A stretch of 64,000 nucleotides of DNA from Palsa-892 sp035556215 (GCA_035556215.1 DATMFI010000007.1:124001-188000), one strand, 5' to 3'; shown: positions 27,288 through 35,346, counted from the stretch's first letter. Translations and numbers: made by a program. The notes: generated from the letters alone by a model not told the origin.

Positions 27288-27506
27288 ATGGCTCGTCGAT
27301 ATTCCAAATCAGCTGGCAAGGAAGTCGAGCGCGAGATGCGGCGCTACAAGAAGGGGAAGGCGAAAAGCGGCAAGGGAGGCAAAGGCGGCAAGGTAAAAAG
27401 CCGCAAGCAGGCGATCGCCATCGGGCTTTCGAAGGCGCGCAAGAAAGGCAAGAAAGTGCCGAAAAAGCGCAAAAAATCGCGCAGGAAATCGCGCCGGAAA
27501 TCATGA
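27288..27506 (+). CDS. DUF6496-type small basic protein
   Basis: A 72-residue protein starting MARRYSKSAGKEVEREMRR, with GGKGGKVKSRKQAIAIGLSKARKKG in the middle and a C-terminal Lys/Arg-rich tail. The KSRKQAIAIGLS.AR core is the hallmark of the DUF6496 family. The very basic composition suggests nucleic-acid binding, perhaps chromatin-like, but no function is established. GGAG lies nine bases before the ATG. Confidence 0.8.
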   Translation: MARRYSKSAGKEVEREMRRYKKGKAKSGKGGKGGKVKSRKQAIAIGLSKARKKGKKVPKKRKKSRRKSRRKS

Positions 27507-27635
27507 AAGAAATAGCCGGCGCCATCCGCCCGCCCAGCTTTCTTTAACGCCCGGTTTTGGCTAGTAATTGCCCACCGGGCGGCGCCCGGAAAAAAGCAAA
27601 ATCGCCGTGCTTGATGGGCGGATGGGAGAGTTCGC

Positions 27636-27869
27636 ATGAGGATTTTGTTTGCGGGAGCGGCTTACCTGCTGCTGACGGCGGCGGCTTTTGCGCAGGCAAA
27701 CGCTACGATCGATCCGGAAATGTTGCCGGAAAACCGCGCGATCGATCAGCGGTATCGCAACACATTGCAGCGGTTGCCCGACGGCCAGGAAAGCAACGAC
27801 CCCTGGCGCAAATTCCGCGCGGTCGAGACCGAAAGCAAGCCGAAACCGGCCGGCAAGAAATCGAATTGA
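27636..27869 (+). CDS. Small secreted hypothetical protein
   Basis: A 77-residue product with a clear signal peptide (MRILFAGAAYLLLTAAAFAQA, cleavage probably after AFA). The mature part includes PENRAIDQRYRNTLQRLPDG and a Lys-rich C-terminus. Such short periplasmic proteins with a D.RY...L.RLPD motif are frequent in Bradyrhizobium-like genomes; I know no function. A GGGAG sequence precedes the ATG. It converges with the next reverse-strand gene. Confidence 0.6.
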   Translation: MRILFAGAAYLLLTAAAFAQANATIDPEMLPENRAIDQRYRNTLQRLPDGQESNDPWRKFRAVETESKPKPAGKKSN

Positions 27870-27870
27870 C

Positions 27871-28167
27871 CTAGCCGCCCGGTTCGAAGCCCGCTTCGTC
27901 GTAGCAACTCTGGTGCGCCGGCGGGAACATACGTTCCCATTCGTAAAGACGGCGAAAGTCGGCGGTATCAACGACTTCGCTCATGCACTGGCAATAGATA
28001 CGGCGGGCGCCAGGCCGATCCTTGCCGCTATTGAGTGAGTTGACACAGAACTCGACCCATTTCGCTTTTTCTTGCGGCGAGCCGTCGTAATCCGCGACGG
28101 CTGCGGTACCCGAGATGAACATGAACAAGGCGGCAAATGGTAAGTAAAATCGAATCGAAAGCGGCAT
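27871..28167 (-). CDS. Small secreted cysteine-containing protein
   Basis: The ATG at 28167 has GGAG eight bases upstream. The 98-residue product starts MPLSIRFYLPFAALFMFISG, a signal peptide probably cut after AVA. The mature part has four Cys (FCVNSL, IYCQCMS, SCYDE), suggesting two disulfides in the periplasm. Function is unknown. An upstream in-frame start at 28233 would give a poor N-terminus. Confidence 0.6.
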   Translation of the reverse strand: MPLSIRFYLPFAALFMFISGTAAVADYDGSPQEKAKWVEFCVNSLNSGKDRPGARRIYCQCMSEVVDTADFRRLYEWERMFPPAHQSCYDEAGFEPGG

Positions 28168-28324
28168 CGGCAAGCTCCGTTTGGGCGGTGCTGTGTCGCG
28201 CAAGCCAGGTTCGCCGGATGTGACGGCCGGCACATTCGCGCCGTCTTGTTCATGGCAAGCCGTCGCTCGCTATACAAAGCACGGGGCCTGCCGGATACTG
28301 GCCACGCAACAGGGGAGTTCCTCG

Positions 28325-28516
28325 ATGGCTGAACAGCAGCAGTACGACGATAACGTAGTGAAATTCTCGGTCGAAAACGGCCAGCAGCCTGGCACCTACG
28401 AGCTTTACATCAAGACCAAGAGCGAAGAGTTCGATTTCCAGATCAACGCCGAAATGCTCCAGCAGCTCGGCGACGCGATCTACGCGGCGATCGACAAGAA
28501 CGAAGGCAAACAGTGA
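28325..28516 (+). CDS. Small conserved hypothetical protein
   Basis: The ATG at 28325 follows GGGGAG by eight bases. The 63-residue acidic protein starts MAEQQQYDDNVVKFSVENG and has a predicted beta hairpin (TYELYIKTKSEEFDFQINAEML) followed by a helix. No family is recognised. Its stop lies 14 bases before the start of the next membrane protein, with which it probably forms an operon. Confidence 0.6.
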   Translation: MAEQQQYDDNVVKFSVENGQQPGTYELYIKTKSEEFDFQINAEMLQQLGDAIYAAIDKNEGKQ

Positions 28517-28530
28517 CGCCGGAGGCGCCG

Positions 28531-28905
28531 ATGCTGCTTGCGCGGATCGTCGCGGGACTGGCCGGCGCCTTCTTCGCCTATTGGTCGCTGATTTATTTCG
28601 GCGTCGTTTTCCAGCACTTCGACGTGATCGCGCTCGGCGCCGGCGCGGTGGCCGGGCTGATCGCGGCCTTTCTCGGGTGGTTCGTGCTGTTCGCCGACAA
28701 TCCGCAAGAGCGCTCGCGCATGGTGTGGACGCTCGTGATCGGAGCCGGAATTGGGCTCGCCTGTTTTCTCGCCGGCTTCGCCGGCCCGATTGTCTTCACG
28801 CCGGACGCCAACCAGGGGCCGCTCCTCGGCATCTTCATTACCGGGCCGCTCGGCTTCCTCGCAGGCTGTGTCGCGGGCTTTGCTTGGACCCGGCTGAAAA
28901 TGTGA
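28531..28905 (+). CDS. Four-helix membrane protein, unknown function
   Basis: The ATG at 28531 follows GGAGG by six bases and is preferred over a GTG at 28513. The 124-residue protein has four hydrophobic segments (about residues 2-24, 31-55, 65-88 and 95-120), the first beginning MLLARIVAGLAGAFFAYW, with short charged loops (NPQERSR). It is an inner-membrane protein with no recognised family. Confidence 0.6.
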   Translation: MLLARIVAGLAGAFFAYWSLIYFGVVFQHFDVIALGAGAVAGLIAAFLGWFVLFADNPQERSRMVWTLVIGAGIGLACFLAGFAGPIVFTPDANQGPLLGIFITGPLGFLAGCVAGFAWTRLKM

Positions 28906-28967
28906 CGGCCGTCATAACGGCTTTCGCCATGCCATGCTGGATAGCCGCATGGATATGGAGATTGCAC

Positions 28968-29321
28968 ATGATGGCTTTCGGGAATCAGTCGATCACGTTT
29001 CTGCACTACATGGCCTATTTTCTGGCGGGTGCGCTGCTCGCCAACGGCGTGCCGCATTTCGTCAAAGGCATTTGCGGCGAGAAGTTCGAGACGCCAATTG
29101 CGCTCTGGCGCGGTGAGAAACAGTCGGCGCCCTGGATAAACGTGGCCTGGGGCTGGGTGAATTTTGCGATCGGCGCCGCGCTATTGCACTATTTCACGCC
29201 GGTGCGGATTCCCGCGCCGATCGAGCCTTGCATCACAGCGAGTCTCGGCGCGCTGGCGAGCGCGGTTTATCTGGCGCAGAAGTTTGGGAAGCCGGTCAAG
29301 ACGAAGCGCTCTCGCAAATGA
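28968..29321 (+). CDS. Conserved membrane protein (GVPHFV motif)
   Basis: The ATG at 28968 follows GGAG by seven bases. The 117-residue protein has an N-terminal membrane segment with FLAGALLANGVPHFVKG, a stretch CGEKFETPI, and two further hydrophobic segments. The AxLxxGVPHFxxGxxG motif recurs in small membrane proteins of Rhizobiales and others with unknown role. The basic C-terminus KPVKTKRSRK is cytoplasmic. A strong terminator follows directly. Confidence 0.6.
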   Translation: MMAFGNQSITFLHYMAYFLAGALLANGVPHFVKGICGEKFETPIALWRGEKQSAPWINVAWGWVNFAIGAALLHYFTPVRIPAPIEPCITASLGALASAVYLAQKFGKPVKTKRSRK

Positions 29322-29354
29322 AAAAGGCGGCGTTTGCTCGCCGCCTTTTTCTTT
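29321..29354. terminator. Bidirectional intrinsic terminator
   Basis: A perfect 12-base stem (AAAAAGGCGGCG / CGCCGCCTTTTT) with loop TTTGCT lies between the forward membrane-protein gene and the convergent pirin gene. A- and T-runs on both sides make it work in both directions. Confidence 0.9.
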
Positions 29355-29373
29355 CTTTACGCCGCGCTGCGGA

Positions 29374-30285
29374 TCAGCGTTGCTTGATAAACGTCCCGTC
29401 CTGCAACTCCTGCACTGCCTGCACGAGTTGCTCGCGGGTGTTCATCACGATCGGGCCATACCAGGCGACGGGCTCCTCGATCGGCTTGCCCGACACGAGA
29501 AGGAAGCGCACGCCCTGATCGCCGGCCTGCACGGTGACTTCGTCGCCGCGGTCGAACACGACGAGCGAGCGATCGCCGGCATCCTCACGGACGAGGATTT
29601 CCTCGCCGTTCGGGCCTTCCTCCTCACGCAGCACGCCGAACGGATTCGACGCGTAGCCGAAAGTGCCGCTGCCGGCGAAGACATAAGCGAAGGCGTGACG
29701 ATCGACCTCAACCTTCAGCGTCTTCTTCTTGCCGGGCGCGACCGAAACGTCGAGATAGCGCGGATCGGCCGCAACACCTTCGACCGGGCCTTTCTTGCCC
29801 CAGAAATCGCCGGTGATGACGCGCACTTTCGTGCCGTCGTCGTCGGTCACTTCGGGGATCGCCGAGGAGGGGATGTCCTGATAGCGCGGCGCCGTCATCT
29901 TGAGATGCGAAGGCAAATTCGCCCAAAGCTGAAAGCCATGCATCTGGCCCCTGGCATCACCTTTCGGCATCTCCTGATGCATGATGCCGCTGCCTGCGGT
30001 CATCCACTGCACGTCGCCGGCGCCGAGCGCGCCGCGATTGCCGAGGCTGTCGCCGTGGTCGACGGTGCCCGCGAGAACATACGTGATCGTCTCGATTCCG
30101 CGATGCGGGTGCCAGGGAAAGCCGGCTTTATAATCCTCGGGATTATCGTTGCGAAAATCGTCGAACAGCAAAAACGGATCGAACTGCTCGGTTTTCCCGA
30201 ATCCGAAACCGCGCTGCAGCTTGACGCCCGCGCCCTCGATCGTGGGTTGCGGTTTGATGATTTCCTTTACCGGGCGAAGGGACAT
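29374..30285 (-). CDS. Pirin family protein
   Basis: A 303-residue bicupin. The N-terminal pirin domain contains the metal-binding motif HPHRGIETITYVLAG (about residues 58-72, two His) with later HGD and a Glu-containing HQEMP; the pirin C-terminal domain includes VFAGSGTFG. Bacterial pirins may act as quercetin dioxygenases or protein regulators; the role here is unknown. It is monocistronic, in the cytoplasm, with a 20-base gap to the bidirectional terminator. Confidence 0.88.
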   Translation of the reverse strand: MSLRPVKEIIKPQPTIEGAGVKLQRGFGFGKTEQFDPFLLFDDFRNDNPEDYKAGFPWHPHRGIETITYVLAGTVDHGDSLGNRGALGAGDVQWMTAGSGIMHQEMPKGDARGQMHGFQLWANLPSHLKMTAPRYQDIPSSAIPEVTDDDGTKVRVITGDFWGKKGPVEGVAADPRYLDVSVAPGKKKTLKVEVDRHAFAYVFAGSGTFGYASNPFGVLREEEGPNGEEILVREDAGDRSLVVFDRGDEVTVQAGDQGVRFLLVSGKPIEEPVAWYGPIVMNTREQLVQAVQELQDGTFIKQR

Positions 30286-30398
30286 GGCATCGATCCTCAG
30301 GCGAGGGGCCGCTGGTTAGGTTTCAGAATGTGGCTTTGCGTTTTCGGAGATTGCGCCGCTCGCATGGCCTATGTGGGCCTGCGGAGCCGCTGATGCAA

Positions 30399-30433
30399 TG
30401 AAGCGGACGCATGGAGGCCATGCGTCCGCTTCA
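30399..30433. terminator. Perfect 16-base hairpin downstream of the Rnk-type pair
   Basis: TGAAGCGGACGCATGG pairs perfectly with its complement across a three-base loop (AGG), 20 bases after the reverse-strand gene ending at 30453. No T-run follows on the reverse strand, so it may protect the mRNA 3' end or act as a factor-dependent terminator. Confidence 0.6.
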
Positions 30434-30452
30434 GGCCGGGAGAATAGGCAGG

Positions 30453-30857
30453 TCAGGCCGGCTCCGGTTGTTCGGCCGGCTCCTTTACTTCAAGCACGGT
30501 AAGCGTGCGCCATTCGCCGGCAGGGTTCTGCCAGTCGATGGTCTGGCCTTTCGAGAGGCCAATGAGCGCGGCGCCGATGGGCGTCAGCACCGAGACACGC
30601 CTTGCGGCAATGTCGGCGCGGTCGGGGTAAGTGAGCGTGACTTCGCGCACTTGCCCTGACGAATCGTCGCGGAACGACACGGTCGAGCCCATGCGGACGA
30701 AATTACCGCCATTTGCGCTCTCGAGCACGCGCGCGCGTTCGATCTCGCGCGCGAGGTAACCCGCGGTCTGCGGGTGACGGTCGAGGCCCGCCTGCGCCAG
30801 CGCCTCCAGGCGCTCGCGGTCGGCCGGAATGAGGGTGATCGGCGGAAGTTGTTTCAT
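30453..30857 (-). CDS. rnk: Rnk/GreA-type transcription elongation domain protein
   Basis: A 134-residue protein of the nucleoside-diphosphate-kinase-regulator (Rnk) type: a short helical N-terminus (DRERLEALAQAGLDR...YLAREIERARV) and a C-terminal GreA/GreB FKBP-like domain with VSVLTPIGAALIGLSKGQTIDW. Rnk binds RNA polymerase in the secondary-channel region without the long Gre coiled coil. It lies 13 bases after a paralogous gene on the same strand. Confidence 0.82.
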   Translation of the reverse strand: MKQLPPITLIPADRERLEALAQAGLDRHPQTAGYLAREIERARVLESANGGNFVRMGSTVSFRDDSSGQVREVTLTYPDRADIAARRVSVLTPIGAALIGLSKGQTIDWQNPAGEWRTLTVLEVKEPAEQPEPA

Positions 30858-30870
30858 TTCATTTCTCCGT

Positions 30871-31320
30871 TCAGGCGGCTTGCGGGCCGGGATCCGGCGG
30901 ATCTTGCGGGCCAGCGCCGGCTGTAAAATTTGGTCTCAAGGGTTCGACGTCCATGATGGTGACGAAATGCAGCGCGCCGAAAATGTCGCGGTACGGCATG
31001 CGATCGCCCTTGCGCAGACCCAGCATGGCCGCACCGACAGGCGAGAGCACCGACACTTCAAACTCGCTGTTCGAATAGTGATCGGGCAGCACGAACAGCC
31101 GCCGCCGCGTCGGGCCGAAATCGATGCGAAAACTCACCTGCTTGTTCAGCCCCACCGTTTCCTCGACGAGCGCATGATCGAAAACCTGGGCGCGCCGGAT
31201 TTCCGCAAGCAGGAACGGCGCGGTCGGGTGTCCATCGCGCTCGGCTGTGCGGGCAATCTCTTTCAGGCGCCGGTGATCCTGACGCTCGATCTGCACCATG
31301 GGAAATGATGAACGGGACAT
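30871..31320 (-). CDS. Second Rnk/GreA-type protein
   Basis: A 149-residue paralogue of the downstream gene. It has IERQDHRRLKEIARTAE at the N-terminus and the GreA/B C-terminal motif VSVLSPVGAAMLGLRKGDRMPY, followed by a Pro-rich tail. The start is ATG at 31320; an in-frame ATG at 31299 would shorten it by seven residues. Both genes probably form one operon, and both may modulate RNA polymerase. Confidence 0.8.
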   Translation of the reverse strand: MSRSSFPMVQIERQDHRRLKEIARTAERDGHPTAPFLLAEIRRAQVFDHALVEETVGLNKQVSFRIDFGPTRRRLFVLPDHYSNSEFEVSVLSPVGAAMLGLRKGDRMPYRDIFGALHFVTIMDVEPLRPNFTAGAGPQDPPDPGPQAA

Positions 31321-31772
31321 GGTTCCTCGCGGAATCCTTCCTGCTTACGTTGCGAAATGTGAAATGGAGGATGAACGAAATCGTTCCGGACGGCGCGCAG
31401 CCGGCCGGTCAACCGCCTGCGTGCAGGCGGCCCGCGCGAATGGAAATGCGGTCAGCGTTCAGAACCATCATTTAAAGCTAGTGCGGTTACGCGCGGAGTC
31501 AAGATGACGAAGGACTATCCTCGACGCCGGTTTCCCGTTCGGGTTTTCGCTTTTCCCTTTACCGCGCATTTGCTCTGCAGCCCGGTTGCAACGCATGCCA
31601 ATAGGGCTTTCCGGCTGCAACGCGGCAGGAATTCCTTGGGATTGGGGCTGGATCTCCGCCCGGTTGCCACATTTGCCAAATTTTCGACATGGAACCAGCC
31701 GTCTATACGGCGGTTTTATGCAGGCAACACCGGCATTCGCCATTGATGGGTTTCACAAAGGAGAGGGTTCTC
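31321..31772. other. Divergent intergenic region with palindrome
   Basis: These 452 bases separate the divergent Rnk-type and secreted-protein genes. A perfect dyad CCGCCTGC-GT-GCAGGCGG is at 31413-31430. Open frames here (for example 31504-31746) lack a convincing start or composition. Promoters for both sides must lie here. Confidence 0.5.
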
Positions 31773-32219
31773 ATGAAGTTTTCATCCCGTATTCGCACTT
31801 CGCTGTTCGCGCTTGCCGCAGTTGCGGGCGCCGGTTTTGCGACGGTGCCGGCAGCCCATGCTGACACCTGCAACATCCGTTTCAGCGTGTTCAAGGCGGG
31901 CTGGTTCATCGGCGGTTCGGGCGGCAGCGGCACCATGTCCTGCCGCGGCCGCAGCTACCCGATCACCATCGGCGGCATCTCCGCCGGCCTCGTGTTCGGT
32001 GGCTCGCAGACCTGGTTCCGCGGCACGGTGTCGAACGTCTATCGTCCGTCGGATGTCGCGGGCGTTTACGGCGCAGCCGGTGCGGGCGGCGCGTTCGGCC
32101 CCGGCGCGCAGGTGATCGTGCTCCGCAACGAGAAGGGCGCAACGCTGCGTCTCTCGGGCAGGCAGGTCGGCGCGCAGATCAACGCCGATCTCTCCGGCAT
32201 GGCGATCTCGCTGCGTTAA
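31773..32219 (+). CDS. Secreted conserved hypothetical protein, Gly-rich
   Basis: The ATG at 31773 follows AAAGGAGAG, a strong ribosome-binding site. The 148-residue product has a signal peptide ending AAHA and a mature domain with SVFKAGWFIGGSGGSGTMSC, RSYPITIGGISAGLVFG and, at the end, LRLSGRQVGAQINADLSGMAISLR. This glycine-rich beta pattern occurs in several periplasmic proteins of Rhizobiales, without known function. A strong terminator follows 20 bases later. Confidence 0.7.
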   Translation: MKFSSRIRTSLFALAAVAGAGFATVPAAHADTCNIRFSVFKAGWFIGGSGGSGTMSCRGRSYPITIGGISAGLVFGGSQTWFRGTVSNVYRPSDVAGVYGAAGAGGAFGPGAQVIVLRNEKGATLRLSGRQVGAQINADLSGMAISLR

Positions 32220-32239
32220 CGCGCGCAATATTCAAATCG

Positions 32240-32273
32240 AAAAGCGGGAGGCGAAAGCTTCCCGCTTTTTTAT
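32240..32273 (+). terminator. Intrinsic terminator with GAAA tetraloop
   Basis: AAAAGCGGGAGGC pairs with GCTTCCCGCTTTT (one G-U) around a GAAA tetraloop, followed by TTTA. It terminates the secreted-protein gene, and its A-run could also serve the convergent gene. Confidence 0.9.
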
Positions 32274-32295
32274 TGCGGCCGTGCGGAGCCAAGGC

Positions 32296-32676
32296 TCATA
32301 GATATTTGCACTTCTGCAGGAAATAGGGGCTCACCGCGCCTGTCATCGTTTTATTCACGGTGAGACGGCCGATCACCTTTTTATCCTGCATGAGCGAGGG
32401 CGGCTTCCGTGCGTATGGATTGAACGGCGACAGGCCGGAATATTCGCCGCCGTATTGGCCGTATTCGTTCCAGATGCTGGTCGACGAATATTTGCTGCCG
32501 TAGTTGCCGTATTTGTTCAGAATGGATTCGGGATCGAGGGTGCCCGAAACCTTGCCGAGATAACGGCCGTCATCGGCCACGATTTTCGCGCCGGTGTATG
32601 TCGAGCAAAGTTGCTCCGCTTGTGCCGGCGCAATCGCCGCGAGTGAAAGAAAGACTGCGAGGATTGGGGCCCGCAT
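32296..32676 (-). CDS. Secreted protein with YGxYGSKYS repeats
   Basis: The ATG at 32676 follows GGAGGAG. The 126-residue product has a signal peptide (ending AQA) and a mature domain that begins EQLCSTYTGAKIVADDG. Its centre has two tandem units of about 14 residues (NKYGNYGSKYSSTSI, NEYGQYGGEYSGLSP), then NPYARKPP. This tyrosine/glycine repeat is seen in scattered bacterial secreted proteins; the function is unknown. Two Cys may form a disulfide. Confidence 0.7.
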   Translation of the reverse strand: MRAPILAVFLSLAAIAPAQAEQLCSTYTGAKIVADDGRYLGKVSGTLDPESILNKYGNYGSKYSSTSIWNEYGQYGGEYSGLSPFNPYARKPPSLMQDKKVIGRLTVNKTMTGAVSPYFLQKCKYL

Positions 32677-32812
32677 TCCGCTCCTCCTGTGCCGTGCCGC
32701 CCTCCGCCCGTTGCCATGGGCGAAGCTTCCGGCAGCGATCCGGCATTTTGGGGGCGATAATATGCGGTGTGGTGACGCGCTCGATGCAGGCGAGCGGCGG
32801 ATCTGCGCGGCG

Positions 32813-33016
32813 TTACTTTTTCGTCGCCAGCTCGTCGCGCAGTTTCAGCAATCGGTCGAGCTCTTCCTGCTGCTGCGCGATGCGGTCGGCGTTGCGGTCT
32901 TCGTCACCGGCGCCCGATTGCGCCGCCGCCTGCTCGGTGATCTGGCGGATATTGTCGCGCACAATCGCGATCTGCTTGTCGAGTTCGGGCAGGGTGACGT
33001 ATTGCTCGCTGCTCAT
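32813..33016 (-). CDS. Small coiled-coil protein
   Basis: A 67-residue acidic helical protein, MSSEQYVTLPELDKQIAIV..., with heptad-like spacing in both halves (IRQITEQAAAQ and RIAQQQEELDRLLKLRDEL). It is probably a short coiled coil. No function is known. It lies 27 bases after the methyltransferase gene on the same strand and may be co-transcribed. Confidence 0.6.
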   Translation of the reverse strand: MSSEQYVTLPELDKQIAIVRDNIRQITEQAAAQSGAGDEDRNADRIAQQQEELDRLLKLRDELATKK

Positions 33017-33043
33017 GACGCCATCTCTGGCGCTATCTTCGCG

Positions 33044-33661
33044 TCAGGGCTTTCGCGCTGTCAACCCGATGATCGCCGACATGCCGGAGTGGCCGGGGCC
33101 TTCCTGGATCTCGCGTTCTTCCTCGACGATCTTCACATCCTTGAAGCCGCCCCAGGCGCGCTCGAGCAATTCGCGCGTATAGAGCTGCTCGACATTCTTC
33201 GGCCCGCCGGTGGCGAATTGGAGCTGCTTCGGCGTATAGCCCTGGATGATGAGGAGGCCGCCGCGCTTGAGCGCGCGGCGCATACCGGCCCACTTCTTCG
33301 GGCGTTTGTCCGGCGTGCTGAACTGGGTGAAGATTTCGGCGACGACGTCGAAGGTTTCTTCGGGATAATTCCATTCGTGCGCGTCGGCTTCGATGAAGTT
33401 GACGCTGACATTGTGCTCGGCCGCGAGCTTGCGGCCTTTGGCCTGCGCCGATGGCGAGAAATCGGTCGAGGTGACTTCAAGCCCTTGCCGCGCGAGCCAG
33501 ACGCCGTTTCGCCCTTCGCCATCGGCGACCGCGAGCACTTTGCCGTGCTTCGGCAGAAGCGGCTTGCAGCGCACGAGAAATTCGTTCGGCTCCTTGCCGA
33601 AGCGAAATTCCTCCGAAGCGAAGCGCGCTTCCCAGTGATCGAGGTCGGGGTTGCTGGACAT
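33044..33661 (-). CDS. SAM-dependent methyltransferase (class I)
   Basis: The ATG at 33661 follows GGAG by seven bases. The 205-residue protein starts MSSNPDLDHWEARFASEEFRFG and has the SAM motif VLAVADGEGRNGVWLARQG (about residues 44-62), an acidic residue in TSTDFSP, and the motif IIQGYTPKQL. It resembles TehB/UbiE-like small-molecule methyltransferases; the substrate is unknown. A decayed partial copy of its 5' end lies at 34445-34541. Confidence 0.85.
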   Translation of the reverse strand: MSSNPDLDHWEARFASEEFRFGKEPNEFLVRCKPLLPKHGKVLAVADGEGRNGVWLARQGLEVTSTDFSPSAQAKGRKLAAEHNVSVNFIEADAHEWNYPEETFDVVAEIFTQFSTPDKRPKKWAGMRRALKRGGLLIIQGYTPKQLQFATGGPKNVEQLYTRELLERAWGGFKDVKIVEEEREIQEGPGHSGMSAIIGLTARKP

Positions 33662-33797
33662 TTTTCTTCTCCGCCAGAGAAAATTTCCAATCGCGCCTTG
33701 AAGTAACACTCTCTTCAGATTCGATTCGGGAAAAATTCGCGGTGCCGATTCGTTCTTTTGAGAACAGACGTGAACCTTGTGCCGTTCCGGGACGAAT

Positions 33798-33847
33798 AGA
33801 GCATGATCCCGAAAAGTGCGAAGCGGTTTTCGGAAAAGATCATGCTC
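33798..33847. repeat. Dispersed palindromic repeat, copy 2
   Basis: The best-preserved copy: AGAGCATGATCCCGAAAAG on one side and GAAAAGATCATGCTC on the other, with core GCGGTTTTCGG. It is an imperfect inverted repeat able to fold into a long hairpin. It lies between the methyltransferase promoter region and the cupin gene. Confidence 0.85.
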
Positions 33848-33907
33848 AATCAAATAGGTTAGCGACGAGTCTGATTCAACGCAGTTGCATTAGACTCGGG
33901 AACGCCC

Positions 33908-34423
33908 TCACTTCACCGGCACGACATCCTTCGCGCCCTTGGCGCCCATATAGACCGCGAGCAGCCGCACCGGCTCGGTGCCGTTGTTGACGCTGAAGTG
34001 GGCGACGTTCATCGCCTCCATCAGCGAGTCACCCTTCTTGTAGGTGCGCGTGCCGTGCTTGCCGTAATCGACGGTGAGTTCGCCCTCGAGGATGTAAGCG
34101 AACAGCGGCACGCCGTGCTTGTGCAGGATCGACTTGCCGCCGGGCTCGAGCGTGAAGATCGCCGCGGTGACATGTGCTTCGCCGGTGCGCGGATAGCGGA
34201 TGGTTTCGCCGACGATCGTCTTGCCGGTCGAGAGCAGCGGCACGGCCGGATAGCCGCCGGTTTGTGCGGGCGGTGTTGCGGGTTGCGTGGGCGCGGCCTG
34301 CGGCTTCGCGGCCTCCGCGCCGACATCGCGGGCGAGGGCGTGGGGTGTGAGGGCGAGAGCGGTGAGAGCGGCGAGGGCGGTGTTGCGGATGCGACTCAAT
34401 GAGAGAGAAGGGAGAAAATTCAT
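33908..34423 (-). CDS. Periplasmic cupin-domain protein
   Basis: A 171-residue protein with a signal peptide (ending ALA), a Pro/Ala/Gln-rich linker, then a single cupin domain: VTAAIFTLEPGGKSILHKHGVPLFAYILEGELTV (metal-type first cupin motif with HKHG) and the second motif NVAHFSVNNG. It may bind a metal or small ligand; the substrate is unknown. Its start lies 22 bases from the methyltransferase-gene fragment. Confidence 0.82.
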   Translation of the reverse strand: MNFLPSLSLSRIRNTALAALTALALTPHALARDVGAEAAKPQAAPTQPATPPAQTGGYPAVPLLSTGKTIVGETIRYPRTGEAHVTAAIFTLEPGGKSILHKHGVPLFAYILEGELTVDYGKHGTRTYKKGDSLMEAMNVAHFSVNNGTEPVRLLAVYMGAKGAKDVVPVK

Positions 34424-34444
34424 GATGGATGGCCCTTCGATAGC

Positions 34445-34541
34445 AGCGGCTTGCGGCGCACTAGAAATTCGTTTCGGCTTCTAGCCGAAACTCCTCCGAA
34501 GCGAGCGGGATTACCAGTGATCGATGTCGGGGTTGCGGGGC
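34445..34541 (-). pseudogene. Decayed 5' fragment of the neighbouring methyltransferase gene
   Basis: About 97 bases match the first about 103 bases of the methyltransferase gene (33558-33660) in the same orientation, with substitutions and several indels that break the frame. Shared stretches include AGCGGCTTGC, CAGTGATCGA and GTCGGGGTTGC. It marks the left border of the AT-rich Fic patch. Confidence 0.8.
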
Positions 34542-34654
34542 ACGTGTTGCCTATGTCCGCAATATTCTATCTGTCACGTTTCCGTGCTGGGAGGTACTGC
34601 TTACCCGGTAATCAGGAGTGATTTGTAGAATTCGAGGAATGAATCCTCTGCTCT

Positions 34655-35341
34655 CTAGTGAAAGTTTTTTGTATTCGTAGCTAAACTCGTTTCGCCTGAA
34701 GCTTCTTTCGCCGCATTAAGCAGCTGTGTCGCGAGCATTCCTTCCAACATTTCTTCTAAGTCGCCCACATTAATTTCCCCTGATTTCAAATTTGAATCAG
34801 CGGCTTCAAGAGCATGATAGTAAGGCTCTTTATTTCCAGCAATCTGTTCGGGGATAGAAGGCGATCCTGGAAGTAGGCTATCGAGCTTTGCGCTCAAAAC
34901 GACATATGCCACGGCGCGGGCCGTGCGTCCATTCCCATCTGAGAACGGGTGAATCCAGTTTAGCTTCCATAAAACGTAAGCGCATAAATGCACGGCGGAT
35001 TTGCTGGACCAGTTTTCATTTACATAATCGCACATCAATTCTATTTCCTCCGAAACGAAGGCCGCTTCGGGAGGTTGATGTGCGCTGCCGCCTATTTTTA
35101 CGGATGTATTGCGCCAAGTTCCTGCTAGTGGGTGAAGTCCGTCAAGAGCTGCTTGATGAAGTTGTAGTATTAAACTTGAGCGAAGCCGAAATGGACGACC
35201 TTCGTCTTTCACATATGATCTTATGATCTCCAAAGCCAAATTAAATTGGCGAAGACCATTTTCGGCTTCACGACGAGCAATTTCTTCTGGATCTGTAAGA
35301 ACAGCTGCAGTTTCGGCGATGCTGTGTCTATCTTGAGCCAA
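34655..35341 (-). CDS. Fic-domain protein
   Basis: A 228-residue Fic enzyme that probably transfers AMP (or another nucleotide) to a target protein. The canonical motif HPFSDGNGRTAR carries the catalytic His, the Asp/Glu position, the anion-binding GNGR and the final Arg. The N-terminus starts at a TTG (MAQDRHSIAETAAVL) and includes AENGLRQFNLALE. The gene is AT-rich (35% GC in its first-read line, against about 67% in thiC, by hand count). The small upstream gene ends five bases before it. It is likely a toxin-antitoxin-like or conflict-related module. Confidence 0.88.
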   Translation of the reverse strand: MAQDRHSIAETAAVLTDPEEIARREAENGLRQFNLALEIIRSYVKDEGRPFRLRSSLILQLHQAALDGLHPLAGTWRNTSVKIGGSAHQPPEAAFVSEEIELMCDYVNENWSSKSAVHLCAYVLWKLNWIHPFSDGNGRTARAVAYVVLSAKLDSLLPGSPSIPEQIAGNKEPYYHALEAADSNLKSGEINVGDLEEMLEGMLATQLLNAAKEASGETSLATNTKNFH

Positions 35342-35346
35342 GATAA

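Noticed and set aside
31504..31746. 80-codon forward frame in the divergent region
   Set aside because: No ribosome-binding site, no family resemblance, and it overlaps the leader of the secreted-protein gene.
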